From: Candidatus Omnitrophota bacterium
Lineage (GTDB): Bacteria; Hinthialibacterota; Hinthialibacteria; Hinthialibacterales; Hinthialibacteraceae
DNA length: 54,412 nucleotides
Assembly (NCBI GenBank): GCA_016934335.1
Contig: JAFGTC010000153.1
Span: 1-54,412, forward strand
Direction of reading: 5' to 3'
Positions 42,264-50,851 of this stretch are shown piece by piece. A program made the translations under genes and the position numbers. The first letter of the stretch is position 1. Each line of letters starts with the position of its first letter. Below the pieces are notes generated by a model. It worked only from the letters and a program-made list of their open reading frames with translations. It was not told the origin of the DNA and did no database searches.

Positions 42264-43793
42264 ATGTATCCTAGGACAAATCGTAGCAAAGTATCTATTG
42301 CATTTCTTTCTTTTTCTCTTCTTCTGTTTTCCACCGTGTTTGCGTCGGCGCAGCAGAATGCGGCGAATATGCTGTCAGAATCGTTTCGAGAAGCCATCGC
42401 ACAAGTGAAGCCGGCGGTAGTCAGCATCAGCGCCGAAAAAAACGTCAAACCGGTTGATGCGCAAAAGCAGTTTGATATGGACGATGTTCCCGATGTCTTC
42501 AAGCGTTTTTTTGGGGAAGATTTTTTCCGCAACAATCCCTATCGAAATATGAGCCCCAAACGAGATTGGCAGGGATCGGGCGTGATCATTTCAACAGAAG
42601 GAGAAGTGCTGACCAACAATCATGTCGTCAATGGCGCCGACTCCATCACCGTTACCTTAGATGACGGCCGCAATGTCGAGGCCGACATGGACAGCGTCAA
42701 AAGCGATCCCGGCTCCGATCTCGCCATCTTCAAACTGAAAGAAAACGGCGACTATCCGTATGCGAAGCTGGGCGACTCGGATTCTCTACAGGTCGGCGAT
42801 TGGGTTCTTGCCATCGGCAGCCCCTTCGGATTGAATCAAACTGTTACCGAAGGCATCGTCAGCGCCAAAGGCCGGACCAGTTCGGATGTGCAAATCGGCG
42901 GCGAGGAATTTTATGTCAAAGATTACATCCAGACCTCGGCGGCCATCAATCCGGGCAACAGCGGCGGGCCCCTCATCAATCTGAACGGTGAAATCATCGG
43001 CGTCAATAACGCGATCCAGACGGCGGGGGCGCTTGGCAACATCGGCATCGGCTTTGCCATTCCATCGAACCTGGCCAAATCCGTTATTGACAGTCTGAAA
43101 GAGTTCGGCGAAGTTCGGCGGGGATATGTGGGCGTCTACTTGAAGCCGCTGGAAAGCGACGATATCGCCAAATGGTATAAGCAGGAATTTGGAATCGATC
43201 AGGGCGTATTCGTTGAATCCGTCATCCCCGATTCACCGGCGGAAGAAGCGGGTCTCAAAGAAGGCGACGTCATCATCCTGTTCGACGGCGAAAAGGTGAC
43301 CAGCCCCGGCCAGATGATCAACATGGTGACCACTCTTTCTCCCGGAACAAAAGTGGAATTAACGATCATCCGCAAAGGCAAACGCATGACGAAAAACTTG
43401 ACTCTCGCTCAACGGACGCAAGAGATCGCCATGACCAATTCGCAGCGGTATTTGGGGCTGAAGATCGAAACTCTGACTCCGGAAATTGCCGAAGCGTTGG
43501 GGTATGAAAAAGACAAGCAAGGCGTCGTCGTTGCGCAAGTGGCCCCGGGCGGAAGCGCCGATCAAGTCGATATTCAACAGAATGACGTCATCACCGAAGT
43601 TAATATGAACGGCGATCCGGTTACATCGGTTGCTCAATTTGAAGAAATTCTCTCCGACATCGTCGATCAAATGAAGGAAAAAGGTGAAAAAGATCACTTG
43701 ATTCTCCTCCATATTTTCCGGGCGGATCGGAAATATCCGGACAAATGGGTCGCTCCAACCATCCGCCTGCAAGAAGAGACTGAAGAGAAATAG
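42264..43793 (+). CDS. Periplasmic serine protease, HtrA/DegP (Do) family
   Basis: 509 residues from ATG 42264 (GGAGG 8 bases upstream; the 42246 start lacks this). A signal peptide (IAFLSFSLLLFSTVFASAQQ) leads to a trypsin-like protease domain with the triad H120 (TNNHVV), D152 (SDLAIFKL) and S233 (NPGNSGGPL). Two PDZ domains follow: residues ~285-375 (VRRGYVGVYLKPLE, SPAEEAGLKEGDVIILFDGE) and ~390-495 (RYLGLKIETLTPE, GGSADQVDIQQNDVITEVNM). It degrades or refolds damaged envelope proteins. It sits on the same strand ~200 bases after lon with its own ribosome site. Together with Hsp20 and Lon it makes a protein-quality-control block. Confidence 0.95.
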   Translation: MYPRTNRSKVSIAFLSFSLLLFSTVFASAQQNAANMLSESFREAIAQVKPAVVSISAEKNVKPVDAQKQFDMDDVPDVFKRFFGEDFFRNNPYRNMSPKRDWQGSGVIISTEGEVLTNNHVVNGADSITVTLDDGRNVEADMDSVKSDPGSDLAIFKLKENGDYPYAKLGDSDSLQVGDWVLAIGSPFGLNQTVTEGIVSAKGRTSSDVQIGGEEFYVKDYIQTSAAINPGNSGGPLINLNGEIIGVNNAIQTAGALGNIGIGFAIPSNLAKSVIDSLKEFGEVRRGYVGVYLKPLESDDIAKWYKQEFGIDQGVFVESVIPDSPAEEAGLKEGDVIILFDGEKVTSPGQMINMVTTLSPGTKVELTIIRKGKRMTKNLTLAQRTQEIAMTNSQRYLGLKIETLTPEIAEALGYEKDKQGVVVAQVAPGGSADQVDIQQNDVITEVNMNGDPVTSVAQFEEILSDIVDQMKEKGEKDHLILLHIFRADRKYPDKWVAPTIRLQEETEEK

Positions 43794-43830
43794 ACAGAAC
43801 CGCCGTCTTTTCTTATCCAGAATTTTCCCA

Positions 43831-43864
43831 AAAGGCCGCCCTTTCTTTCAGGAGGGCGGCCTTT
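43831..43864. terminator. Intrinsic terminator between convergent genes
   Basis: A perfect 12-bp inverted repeat (aaaggccgccct / agggcggccttt) with a 10-base loop follows the HtrA stop by 37 bases. The stem itself ends in TTT on one side and AAA on the other, so it can serve the HtrA gene and, less clearly, the convergent sulfatase-fold gene. Confidence 0.8.
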
Positions 43865-43904
43865 CGACGTGAAATAGATGGGAGATAAATTTGGAGGGAT
43901 CCTC

Positions 43905-45941
43905 TCAGCGCGTATATCCTAACGCTTCCAGGGCTTCGAAATGCGAGGCGTCTAATTCTAAAATTTCGAAAGAATCGCTTTGACGGGAAATCCAATCATC
44001 GAGCAAAATGCGGCAGTTTTCAGCCAGTTTTTTGTTCGCATCTGTGGTTGAGGATCCCGTAAGCAAATCGTTTTTCTCCAAAGGATCGTTCTGAATCAGA
44101 AACAGTTCATCCACAGAATCCGCATCCGGGATATCGTTGAAGGTGATCTTGATTTTTTGTTGCCTGCGGCCGCCGAACAAACGTTCGCTTTCCCACGAAC
44201 TTTGAATGGAATGCGGCGGGCCTTCTCCCGCATCGATCAATCCACGCCCGCTTTCAAAATCCTCGATCACCCAGAAAGGATTCCGATATCGTGGCGACTC
44301 GGGGAAGCGCAGCGACGGGGCGTATAACTCGATTTGATCGACGGTGAATTCTCCTTCTTTTTGACGGGCCGGCAGGGATGCATCAACGCCTACGCCCTCC
44401 AATACCATCCAGTCGATCGGCCAGCCTTGTGCCTGTCCGTAGCGGCGCGCAAGGCGATGAATATCGGGCGTCATTTGCATGCGCCAGCCTTCCGGCGTTG
44501 CATGAAAAGATTTCTGAGCCATTGCTTGCTGCTGCAGCGGTTCGACGCCGGCCGTTTCAGCATGCACCACTGTTGTGTTGAGCGACGCCAGCGCTTGGAA
44601 ATCGCGACTTTGGTAAAGTTCTCTCGTTCGGTAGCGAACATGCGCCATGAGACGCACCGATGGATCCCCTTGAATGCGCAAGACTATCAAGGTTGGACCT
44701 TTGAGTGGGATTTCTGTAAAGACGCCCAACGGCGAATCCGATCTCCGGTGAGCGCTGTTGAAAATGAATTTGTGCGCATCGGTTCGCAGCCCGTACAATT
44801 TGCTGCTGTCGTTCAGCGCATCCGCTTCTGTTTCCAAATATCCCGGCTGGCTTTCGTAATCGGCGCCCGTCTTCGATTGCTCTTCGATGACTTCGTTTCC
44901 AATCAATGGCAGAAGAGATTTTCCTTCTACGCCCGAAATCATGGGGATGTCCGTCAGATCCATGAGCGTGGGGAACAAATCGATGCTTTGCACGAATTGT
45001 CGGATGCGCGTCCGGGATGCGATTTTCTTGGGATAACGTATAAAAAAGGGAATATGGACGGCCGGTTGGTACAGATCGTCGCCATGAAAGTATCGCCCTT
45101 CCTCTCCGAGATTTTCTCCATGATCGGCCATGACCGCCATAATCGTTTCATCGAGAATTCGCCATTCCTCCAGTTTCGCCGTCAGGCGTCCGATCTGGTG
45201 ATCCATATATGCGACTTCTCCGTCATAGAGGGCGCGCAGATGTTGAAGATCTCGATCGGAAGCGCCTTGCCCTCGGTGGGCGTTCAAACGCGTTATGTCG
45301 GCGACAGACCCGCGCAGGGGCCCGTCATAATCCGGATCGTACATCGTCGAATAGGGCGGGGGAGGATGATACGGAGAATGGGGATCGTACAGATGAATCC
45401 AAAGAAAAAATGGATTTTCACGATTTTCGCTCAAATAAGAAAGGGCCTGTTCGACGGTTTCTTGCGCGAGGCGTTCGTCGGCCGTCTTTTTTTCATCCTT
45501 GTATATGGATCCCAATTCGTACAAATCGAAGCCTTGGTTCAATCCAAAATCAGGTGAAAGCACGTAACTACTGATAAACGCGGCTGTTTGGTATCCATAA
45601 TCGTTCAAGCGCTCCGCCAGCGTTTCTTCGAAGGGAGAGACGCGGGCCGTCCGGAAACGGACGCCCGTCGTTTTGGGATTGCGTCCCGTCATAATCGCCG
45701 TGTGAGAGGTCAATGTGGCGGGGATCTGACAGACGGCGTCTTCAAACAATACACCCTCGCGAGCCAGGCGGTCTAAATGAGGCGTCTTGACTTTCGCATT
45801 TCCATAGCACCCCAGCGCATCGGATCGAAGCGTATCCAACGTCAGAAGGATAATATTGGGGCGTTCCGCTCGATGAGAGCATCCATGCAACCACAACGAG
45901 AGAACGAAAACAAATCCAATGAAACGAATAAATGAGCGCAT
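43905..45941 (-). CDS. Sulfatase-fold (alkaline-phosphatase superfamily) lipoprotein with Thr in place of the formylglycine Cys
   Basis: 678 residues from ATG 45941 (AGAGGA close upstream). This start gives a lipoprotein signal (FIGFVFVLSLWLHGC, Cys ~22); a longer start at 45995 is possible. The sulfatase domain covers ~30-370: metal ligands in IILLTLDTLRSDALGCYGN, then the active-site loop PATLTSHTAIMTGRNP, and VMADHGENLGEEGRYFHGD. In true type I sulfatases this loop reads C/S-x-P-S-R-x3-T-G. Here Thr replaces Cys and the PSR is TSH, as in phosphoglycerol-transferase or phosphodiesterase-like members. Classical sulfate-ester hydrolysis is therefore doubtful. The C-terminal ~270 residues hold a beta-rich module (EIPLKGPTLIVLRIQGDPS, YRNPFWVIEDFESGRGLIDA) of unknown role. 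It is probably outer-membrane anchored. Confidence 0.85.
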   Translation of the reverse strand: MRSFIRFIGFVFVLSLWLHGCSHRAERPNIILLTLDTLRSDALGCYGNAKVKTPHLDRLAREGVLFEDAVCQIPATLTSHTAIMTGRNPKTTGVRFRTARVSPFEETLAERLNDYGYQTAAFISSYVLSPDFGLNQGFDLYELGSIYKDEKKTADERLAQETVEQALSYLSENRENPFFLWIHLYDPHSPYHPPPPYSTMYDPDYDGPLRGSVADITRLNAHRGQGASDRDLQHLRALYDGEVAYMDHQIGRLTAKLEEWRILDETIMAVMADHGENLGEEGRYFHGDDLYQPAVHIPFFIRYPKKIASRTRIRQFVQSIDLFPTLMDLTDIPMISGVEGKSLLPLIGNEVIEEQSKTGADYESQPGYLETEADALNDSSKLYGLRTDAHKFIFNSAHRRSDSPLGVFTEIPLKGPTLIVLRIQGDPSVRLMAHVRYRTRELYQSRDFQALASLNTTVVHAETAGVEPLQQQAMAQKSFHATPEGWRMQMTPDIHRLARRYGQAQGWPIDWMVLEGVGVDASLPARQKEGEFTVDQIELYAPSLRFPESPRYRNPFWVIEDFESGRGLIDAGEGPPHSIQSSWESERLFGGRRQQKIKITFNDIPDADSVDELFLIQNDPLEKNDLLTGSSTTDANKKLAENCRILLDDWISRQSDSFEILELDASHFEALEALGYTR

Positions 45942-46100
45942 TTTCCTCTGGAGTGTATGATGGTTAATTTCGCCGGATAGCAGCAGTTTTTTCATGATTC
46001 CATCATAGCGGTAATTTTTATATTTTGCTGTGAATTTTCGAGTTTCCCATTCACCTTGCGTCAGTAGATAAAATGAAACCCTCGGATGAATGGAACAAAT

Positions 46101-46135
46101 AAAAAGGCCCGCCCAAACGGGATAGGCGGGCCTTT
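46101..46135 (-). terminator. Intrinsic terminator of the beta-helix gene
   Basis: aaaggcccgcc (46103-46113) pairs with ggcgggccttt (46125-46135) across an 11-base loop. On the minus strand the stem is followed by TTTTTATT. It lies 62 bases beyond the TAA of the beta-helix gene. Confidence 0.85.
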
Positions 46136-46196
46136 GATTCGAATTTGTTTGAATAAACAGATCGTATAATCAATAAAAACAAAAGATTGTATACTT

Positions 46197-47750
46197 TTAG
46201 TACAGCATGAAATTCTGAACCGATGTCGTTCCGCCCAGATCGGCCCCTACACCGGCTGGAGCGCCCGAAGCGACCAGGTAGGGCGGCCCCGCATAGGGAT
46301 CGTTCATATCGATGGCGGCATTGTTGAACGTAACGGCGGCTTCGGTTCCTTCCAGGGATACGTTTGGAAGTTTGTCGTTATCCTCCACAATAACGTTGTT
46401 GTTATCAAAAATGTTATTCACGCCGTTGACGACCAGCACTTCAACCGGATCGGCGGCGATGAAATAACTGTCCGCAGCATCATCGGCCGTCAAAACGGCG
46501 GAATTGCAATTCTGGAAGATGTTGTTGTTGATCGAAGCGTTGCGGGGGCGGCCGGCGCCGTCGGCGAAACGGACGGCGATTGGATTGTTGACGAAAGTGC
46601 AGTTTTCAATGGTTATGTCCGGATCCGTTCCATCGTTTCGAATTCGTATGGCCGCCGCTCGGTATTCCAATCCGATCACTCCAGTCAGACTGTCATAATC
46701 CGCGGAAAGGTTGTCGACAAAAATCGAATTCCGAACCGTCAACTCCGGGGTGAATCCGTCTCGCCCGACAGTTTCCAAGGCGCCGACATCGCTGTCAGCA
46801 TCGCCGCCATTCTGCATGTTGTTGTAGAATATCGAATCTTGGACGGAAAACGCGCCTTTTCCAGATGCGCGAAGTCCGTGATTGTTGCCAGAGACAAAAC
46901 AGCCTTTGATCGAAATGTTGTTGGCTTGAGCGCGCCCGCGAATGATTGAGGCTACATCGCCGTTGAGAAACGAACAGTTTTCAAATGTCATGTTGACCGC
47001 GACGTCTTCAACGTTGACTCCGGCCCCATCCGCATCGCCTTGCGAATAGCCGTGGAAATAGATCGTGTCGACAAATTCGTTGCGTGCGCCGTTGATCGCG
47101 GCGTCAAAGGTGCAGTCGATGAAGGTGTAGGAATTATCGATCCCCATTCCGGCGATATCCACGGCGTTGTTGAAGTTGATAATCGCCTCGCCCGGCATTG
47201 TGTCGCCGTCGTGGGCGAAGAGAACATTCTTGAAGACCATGTTCCCGGCTTGTCCGTTTATCCCATATTGATCTTCATTGATGATGGAAGACTGCAGAAT
47301 CTCGACATTCTCGACCGTGATGTCTTTGCCCAGATAGGAAAAACTGGCGACATAATTATCGGTTGGATCGTTTGTAAAAACTCCATAAGGAACGCCTTCG
47401 GTCACGGGGTTGATCTTGGGGCGATTATCGGGATCGCTGCCGCGAAGCGTGAATGGATCTTGCGACAGAGCTAATTCAATGGCGGCGCCCAGATAATTGC
47501 TGCCTTCCTGATACTTCGATTCCGGATCGGCGATCAATCCTCCGATGACGACCTGTTCGTCATATTCTCCCGCATCGATGATTTCCACCACATCCGGCGT
47601 TCCGTCCGTCAATTCAGCGTCCGTAAAAGAATCAATGGCCGCCTGGATGCTGGTGAAATCGGCGCCTGACGCGCCCACCGTCTTGGTCGTTGCGTAAGAA
47701 GGAATGACGCCTAAAGCTAGGATAACGAAAATCAGCAAACTTTTCTTCAT
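46197..47750 (-). CDS. Secreted right-handed parallel beta-helix protein with C-terminal TSxxxFxL tag
   Basis: 517 residues from ATG 47750 (AAGGAG 6 bases upstream; the 47771 start lies inside that leader). A signal peptide (SLLIFVILALGVIPSYA) precedes a beta-helix (pectate-lyase/pectin-esterase-like fold). It opens with the usual cap GASGADFTSIQAAIDSFTDA, and about a dozen coils rich in N/S/F ladders follow (ENVEILQSSIINEDQYG, MTFENCSFLNGDVAS, ITIENCTFVNNPIAVRF, ASINNNIFQNCNSAV). No unambiguous catalytic residues are seen, so enzyme or adhesin are both possible. The C-terminus GGTTSVQNFMLY matches the tag in two other secreted proteins. Its own terminator follows. It is probably extracellular. 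Confidence 0.8.
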   Translation of the reverse strand: MKKSLLIFVILALGVIPSYATTKTVGASGADFTSIQAAIDSFTDAELTDGTPDVVEIIDAGEYDEQVVIGGLIADPESKYQEGSNYLGAAIELALSQDPFTLRGSDPDNRPKINPVTEGVPYGVFTNDPTDNYVASFSYLGKDITVENVEILQSSIINEDQYGINGQAGNMVFKNVLFAHDGDTMPGEAIINFNNAVDIAGMGIDNSYTFIDCTFDAAINGARNEFVDTIYFHGYSQGDADGAGVNVEDVAVNMTFENCSFLNGDVASIIRGRAQANNISIKGCFVSGNNHGLRASGKGAFSVQDSIFYNNMQNGGDADSDVGALETVGRDGFTPELTVRNSIFVDNLSADYDSLTGVIGLEYRAAAIRIRNDGTDPDITIENCTFVNNPIAVRFADGAGRPRNASINNNIFQNCNSAVLTADDAADSYFIAADPVEVLVVNGVNNIFDNNNVIVEDNDKLPNVSLEGTEAAVTFNNAAIDMNDPYAGPPYLVASGAPAGVGADLGGTTSVQNFMLY

Positions 47751-48108
47751 ATTGAACTCCTTTTTCCACATTCAATTTCCACATTCTTTGAGGGGTTATT
47801 CTACTACATGAACTCGATGGATCACCTCCTTATCATGCAAAGTATCGATTGACGTTTTATAAAAACATTGATGGAAAAGCGGTGGAAGGTAGATTGTGTA
47901 TATCGTAGCATTTTCCTGGATTCTTTATAGTTGGGTTTATTATATCAAATTACCGGAAGATCGAAAGTAATTTTTTACTAAAAAAAATTACAGAGTTAAT
48001 CGCTTTTAAAAATGTCTTGAAAAATGTTTGTATGCAGAAATAACCGCAGGGGGGCTTGGGTTTCCGATTTCGGATCGTATTCTTTAAAAATCGAGGTTTA
48101 ACTTTGCC
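47751..48108. other. Divergent intergenic region between the beta-helix and MFS genes
   Basis: 358 bases with no gene. It is AT-rich from 47830 to 48010 (ttttactaaaaaaaattac) and likely holds both promoters, but I see no clear box pair, repeat or riboswitch fold. Confidence 0.4.
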
Positions 48109-49344
48109 ATGTCCTTTGCCGATTCCTTGCCCGTTCCAACTCGCACCGCCTATTACTGGGATGTGCGATTTATGATTTCCGAAGAAATTTTTCAAGGAAT
48201 CTGCTATGGAATGCTGAGTTTCGTGGCCCGTAAGACGATCGGCATTTCCGAATTTCAACTGGCTTTAATCTTGATGGCCGCTTTTGTCGGCCCGCTTTTG
48301 AGCGTTTTTATCCCCAATTTGCTGAAAATCCATGGGAAAATTCAATACATTCTCTGCATGTCGATTCCCTGCAAGTTGATTTTTATCGGCTTGGCCTGGA
48401 TCCATGATCCCGTCTGGTTCTGTTGGATCGCGGCCGCCGGTCTGTTCTTCATCTTCACCTACATTCCCATGTATGCGGCCCTTCTCAAAAGCATGTATCC
48501 CAGCTCGCTTCGAGGAACCATTCAGGGGCATGTACGTTTTATATCTCTGACTGTGACGGTTGCTGCGACTTTGACAGCGGGCTTTCTCTTGAATATCAAC
48601 GGCCAATATTTCCGGGTTATTTTTATCCTGGCCTCTATCGCCGGATTGATCGGAACCGTTCTGCTGGTTCGGATCCCGGAGCAATTTCGGGGTAAAGAAG
48701 AGGGGAAGTCCATCGCGCCGCTGCGAGACGTTGTCGAGGCCGCGCGCAGCGACCGGCTGTATATCGGGTACGAAATCGCTTTTTTTCTAGGAGGATTCGC
48801 CAACCTGGCCGGCACGCCCATTTATGTCCTTTATATAGTGGACGTCTTGAACGCCGATTATATGCAAATCGCTCTCACGGCGGGTATTTTGATCAATGTG
48901 GCGGGCGTATTGACTCTGCGCTGGTGGGGGCGCGCTTTGGATCGGCATCCCAATCCGATGCTGCAGCGCATGATCCTGCATGGATTATGGTTGTTTCATC
49001 CGCTGCTGTATGCGTGGGCTTGGGATATGAAACTGGTTTACGCCGCGTCCCTCTTGCTGGGATTTCTTTTCGCAGGCGGAAAAATCAACTTTATGCTTGG
49101 CTGTTTGTTCTTCTCCAGCACCGACCGGGATGCGCCCGTCTACACAATGATTCATCATGTGTTTTGGGGCGTTCGCGGCATTCTAGGGCCTCTGTTCGGA
49201 TATGCGCTTTACCGGAGTTTCGGATTTTTCCCTACGTTCTATATTCTTTCCGCCATCATGGCGGCTTCATCGTTCATGATGTTTCTTTTGTATCGAAGAA
49301 CGCGGCATGATTGCCGTTTCTCTGCGTCGTCTTCCTCTTCCTGA
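48109..49344 (+). CDS. MFS-type transporter
   Basis: 411 residues with about ten to twelve hydrophobic helices (LALILMAAFVGPLLSVFIP, FIFTYIPMYAALLKSMYPSS, VAATLTAGFLLNI, VIFILASIAGLIGTVLLVRI, AALLLGFLF-type segments, FPTFYILSAIMAASSFMMFLL). The cytoplasmic loop after TM6 (EEGKSIAPLRDVVEAARSD) divides two six-helix halves, as in the major facilitator superfamily. RGTIQGHVRF and RWWGRALDRHPNPM resemble the conserved loop 2-3 / 8-9 basic motifs, but the classic GxLaDrxGr is not exact. Substrate cannot be told; a sugar or sugar-acid released by the neighbouring enzymes is a reasonable guess. The C-terminal SASSSSS tail is low complexity. GAGG lies about 11 bases before the ATG. Confidence 0.8.
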   Translation: MSFADSLPVPTRTAYYWDVRFMISEEIFQGICYGMLSFVARKTIGISEFQLALILMAAFVGPLLSVFIPNLLKIHGKIQYILCMSIPCKLIFIGLAWIHDPVWFCWIAAAGLFFIFTYIPMYAALLKSMYPSSLRGTIQGHVRFISLTVTVAATLTAGFLLNINGQYFRVIFILASIAGLIGTVLLVRIPEQFRGKEEGKSIAPLRDVVEAARSDRLYIGYEIAFFLGGFANLAGTPIYVLYIVDVLNADYMQIALTAGILINVAGVLTLRWWGRALDRHPNPMLQRMILHGLWLFHPLLYAWAWDMKLVYAASLLLGFLFAGGKINFMLGCLFFSSTDRDAPVYTMIHHVFWGVRGILGPLFGYALYRSFGFFPTFYILSAIMAASSFMMFLLYRRTRHDCRFSASSSSS

Positions 49345-49448
49345 TCTCACTTTCCTTTTCCTGCCTAACCGCTGCTCTCGATCCGCCGTTTTATAAAAAA
49401 GATGGAGTGATTGGCATTTCGTTTCGACTTTTTCTCTGAAAAAATCGT

Positions 49449-50075
49449 ATGAATGCTATGAAGGCATCTTCTAGCGAGGCGAACGGCATGCCGCAAAGCG
49501 ATGAACAACTCATGCTGGACAGCCGCTACGGTTCGATGCAGGCTTTCGAACTTTTAGTGCGGCGCTGGGATCGACAAATGCTGATGTATCTGCATCGCTG
49601 CGTCGGCAATTTTGCGGAAGCGGAAGACTTACGGCAAGAACTGTTTTTCAAGATCTATCAGAAGCGCCAGTCGTATAGACCGGATGGCAATTTCAAATCA
49701 TGGCTGTACCGGATCGCTACCAACCTGGTCATCGACAAACACGCTCGCAAGATCAGGCCGGCGACGCAGCCTCTCGAAGACTTTGAAGCGGATTGCGGCG
49801 CATCGACGCCGGACGATGGTTCGGATTCGCGTAAATTGGCGGCCTTGGGCGAATTCGAAAATCAGATCTTCGCCGCCTTGCAGCGCATTCCCGGCGACGA
49901 GCGCATCGCTTTGGTTCTTCGGCATTTTGAAGACCTGAAATTCAAAGACATCGCCGAATTGACCAACGAACCGGAGAGCACGATCAAATCAAGGGTGTAT
50001 CGCGGACTGCAATCCATGCGAACCGAATTAAAGCGCATCGGCGTCTCTGAATCGGATTGCATCGCGTCCATCTGA
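49449..50075 (+). CDS. ECF-type RNA polymerase sigma factor (second copy)
   Basis: 208 residues. Region 2: YGSMQAFELLVRRWDRQML, HRCVGNFAEAEDLRQELFFK, FKSWLYRIATNLVIDKHAR. After an acidic linker (PLEDFEADCGASTPDD), region 4: LQRIPGDERIALVLRHFEDL, KFKDIAELTNEPESTIKSRV, and YRGLQSMRTEL, the recognition helix. It differs clearly from the first sigma factor at 18595, so it likely controls another regulon. The ribosome site before the ATG is weak. An anti-sigma-like gene follows 97 bases later and an STN/coiled-coil gene after that, forming a three-gene unit. Confidence 0.93.
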   Translation: MNAMKASSSEANGMPQSDEQLMLDSRYGSMQAFELLVRRWDRQMLMYLHRCVGNFAEAEDLRQELFFKIYQKRQSYRPDGNFKSWLYRIATNLVIDKHARKIRPATQPLEDFEADCGASTPDDGSDSRKLAALGEFENQIFAALQRIPGDERIALVLRHFEDLKFKDIAELTNEPESTIKSRVYRGLQSMRTELKRIGVSESDCIASI

Positions 50076-50172
50076 ATCGTTAGAAGTCAATGGCGGGCTG
50101 TGCTTCGCTTGGAGCGCGTCTCGCCCAAGCGCCAGACTTTCAGCCGGCGAATAGTAATGAGAGGCGTGATCT

Positions 50173-50820
50173 ATGAAACGCGAAGAATTGGAACAATGCA
50201 TGGCGTCACAGTTGTACGGCGAACTGTCCGAAGAAGAACAGCGGAAGCTGGACGAATGGCTGGATGCGCATCCGGATGATCGCGCCGAATTCGACGAATT
50301 GCGCCGCACCCATGCCCTGCTGAATCGACTGCGCGCGCAGCAGGAGGAAAAAGAATCGATCATCGAACGTCTGCCGGTGCGCTCTCGGCCGCGGAGGAAT
50401 TGGCGCGGATGGGCGCTGGCCGCGGCCGTCTGCTTCGCATTGCTTTTATTCGCCGGTTCACAAGGACTCATCGTCCAGATAGGCTCATTTCGCATCGGCT
50501 TGGGCGCCGCTCCTGCTTCCCCGGATATGCGCGAACTGATTCGCCAGGAACTGGCGGCTGATTATAAGCCCATCATTGGCGAATTAGTCGAAACCGTAGA
50601 TATTGTTCAGAAATCGCACGATATGTTTGTCCGGCGACAAACGGCCCTGGAGCAGTCTTTCGCCGACCTTTCCGCCATCCAAAAAATCCAGGAGCGCAAA
50701 GTGGAACTGGCGCTCAACGAATTGGTGGACGGCATCGATGAACGCCTTCGGACGTATCTGACGGCGATGAAATATCCAGCCTATACGGCCTACCCCGTCG
50801 CCAGCCCGAAATATCAATGA
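50173..50820 (+). CDS. Putative anti-sigma factor, single-pass membrane protein
   Basis: 215 residues. The N-terminal ~50 residues are an anti-sigma-like helical domain (MASQLYGELSEEEQRKLDEW, LDAHPDDRAEFDEL) without the zinc Cys. One membrane helix spans ~78-97 (GWALAAAVCFALLLFAGSQG). The outer part is amphipathic helix/coiled coil (QELAADYKPIIGELVETVDI, ALEQSFADLSAIQKIQERKV). Position right after an ECF gene and the topology (inner anti-sigma domain, outer sensor) support the call; a zinc-free form means sequence searches may miss it. GAGAGG lies before the ATG. It ends 31 bases before the STN-protein gene, so the three are likely one operon. Confidence 0.75.
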   Translation: MKREELEQCMASQLYGELSEEEQRKLDEWLDAHPDDRAEFDELRRTHALLNRLRAQQEEKESIIERLPVRSRPRRNWRGWALAAAVCFALLLFAGSQGLIVQIGSFRIGLGAAPASPDMRELIRQELAADYKPIIGELVETVDIVQKSHDMFVRRQTALEQSFADLSAIQKIQERKVELALNELVDGIDERLRTYLTAMKYPAYTAYPVASPKYQ

Positions 50821-50851
50821 ATCTAAACCTATAAAAGAAAGGAATGAGAAC

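Noticed and set aside
44334..45557. 407-residue frame on the plus strand opposite the sulfatase-fold gene
   Set aside because: Antisense shadow; the minus strand shows the DTLRSDALGCYG metal site and a lipoprotein signal.
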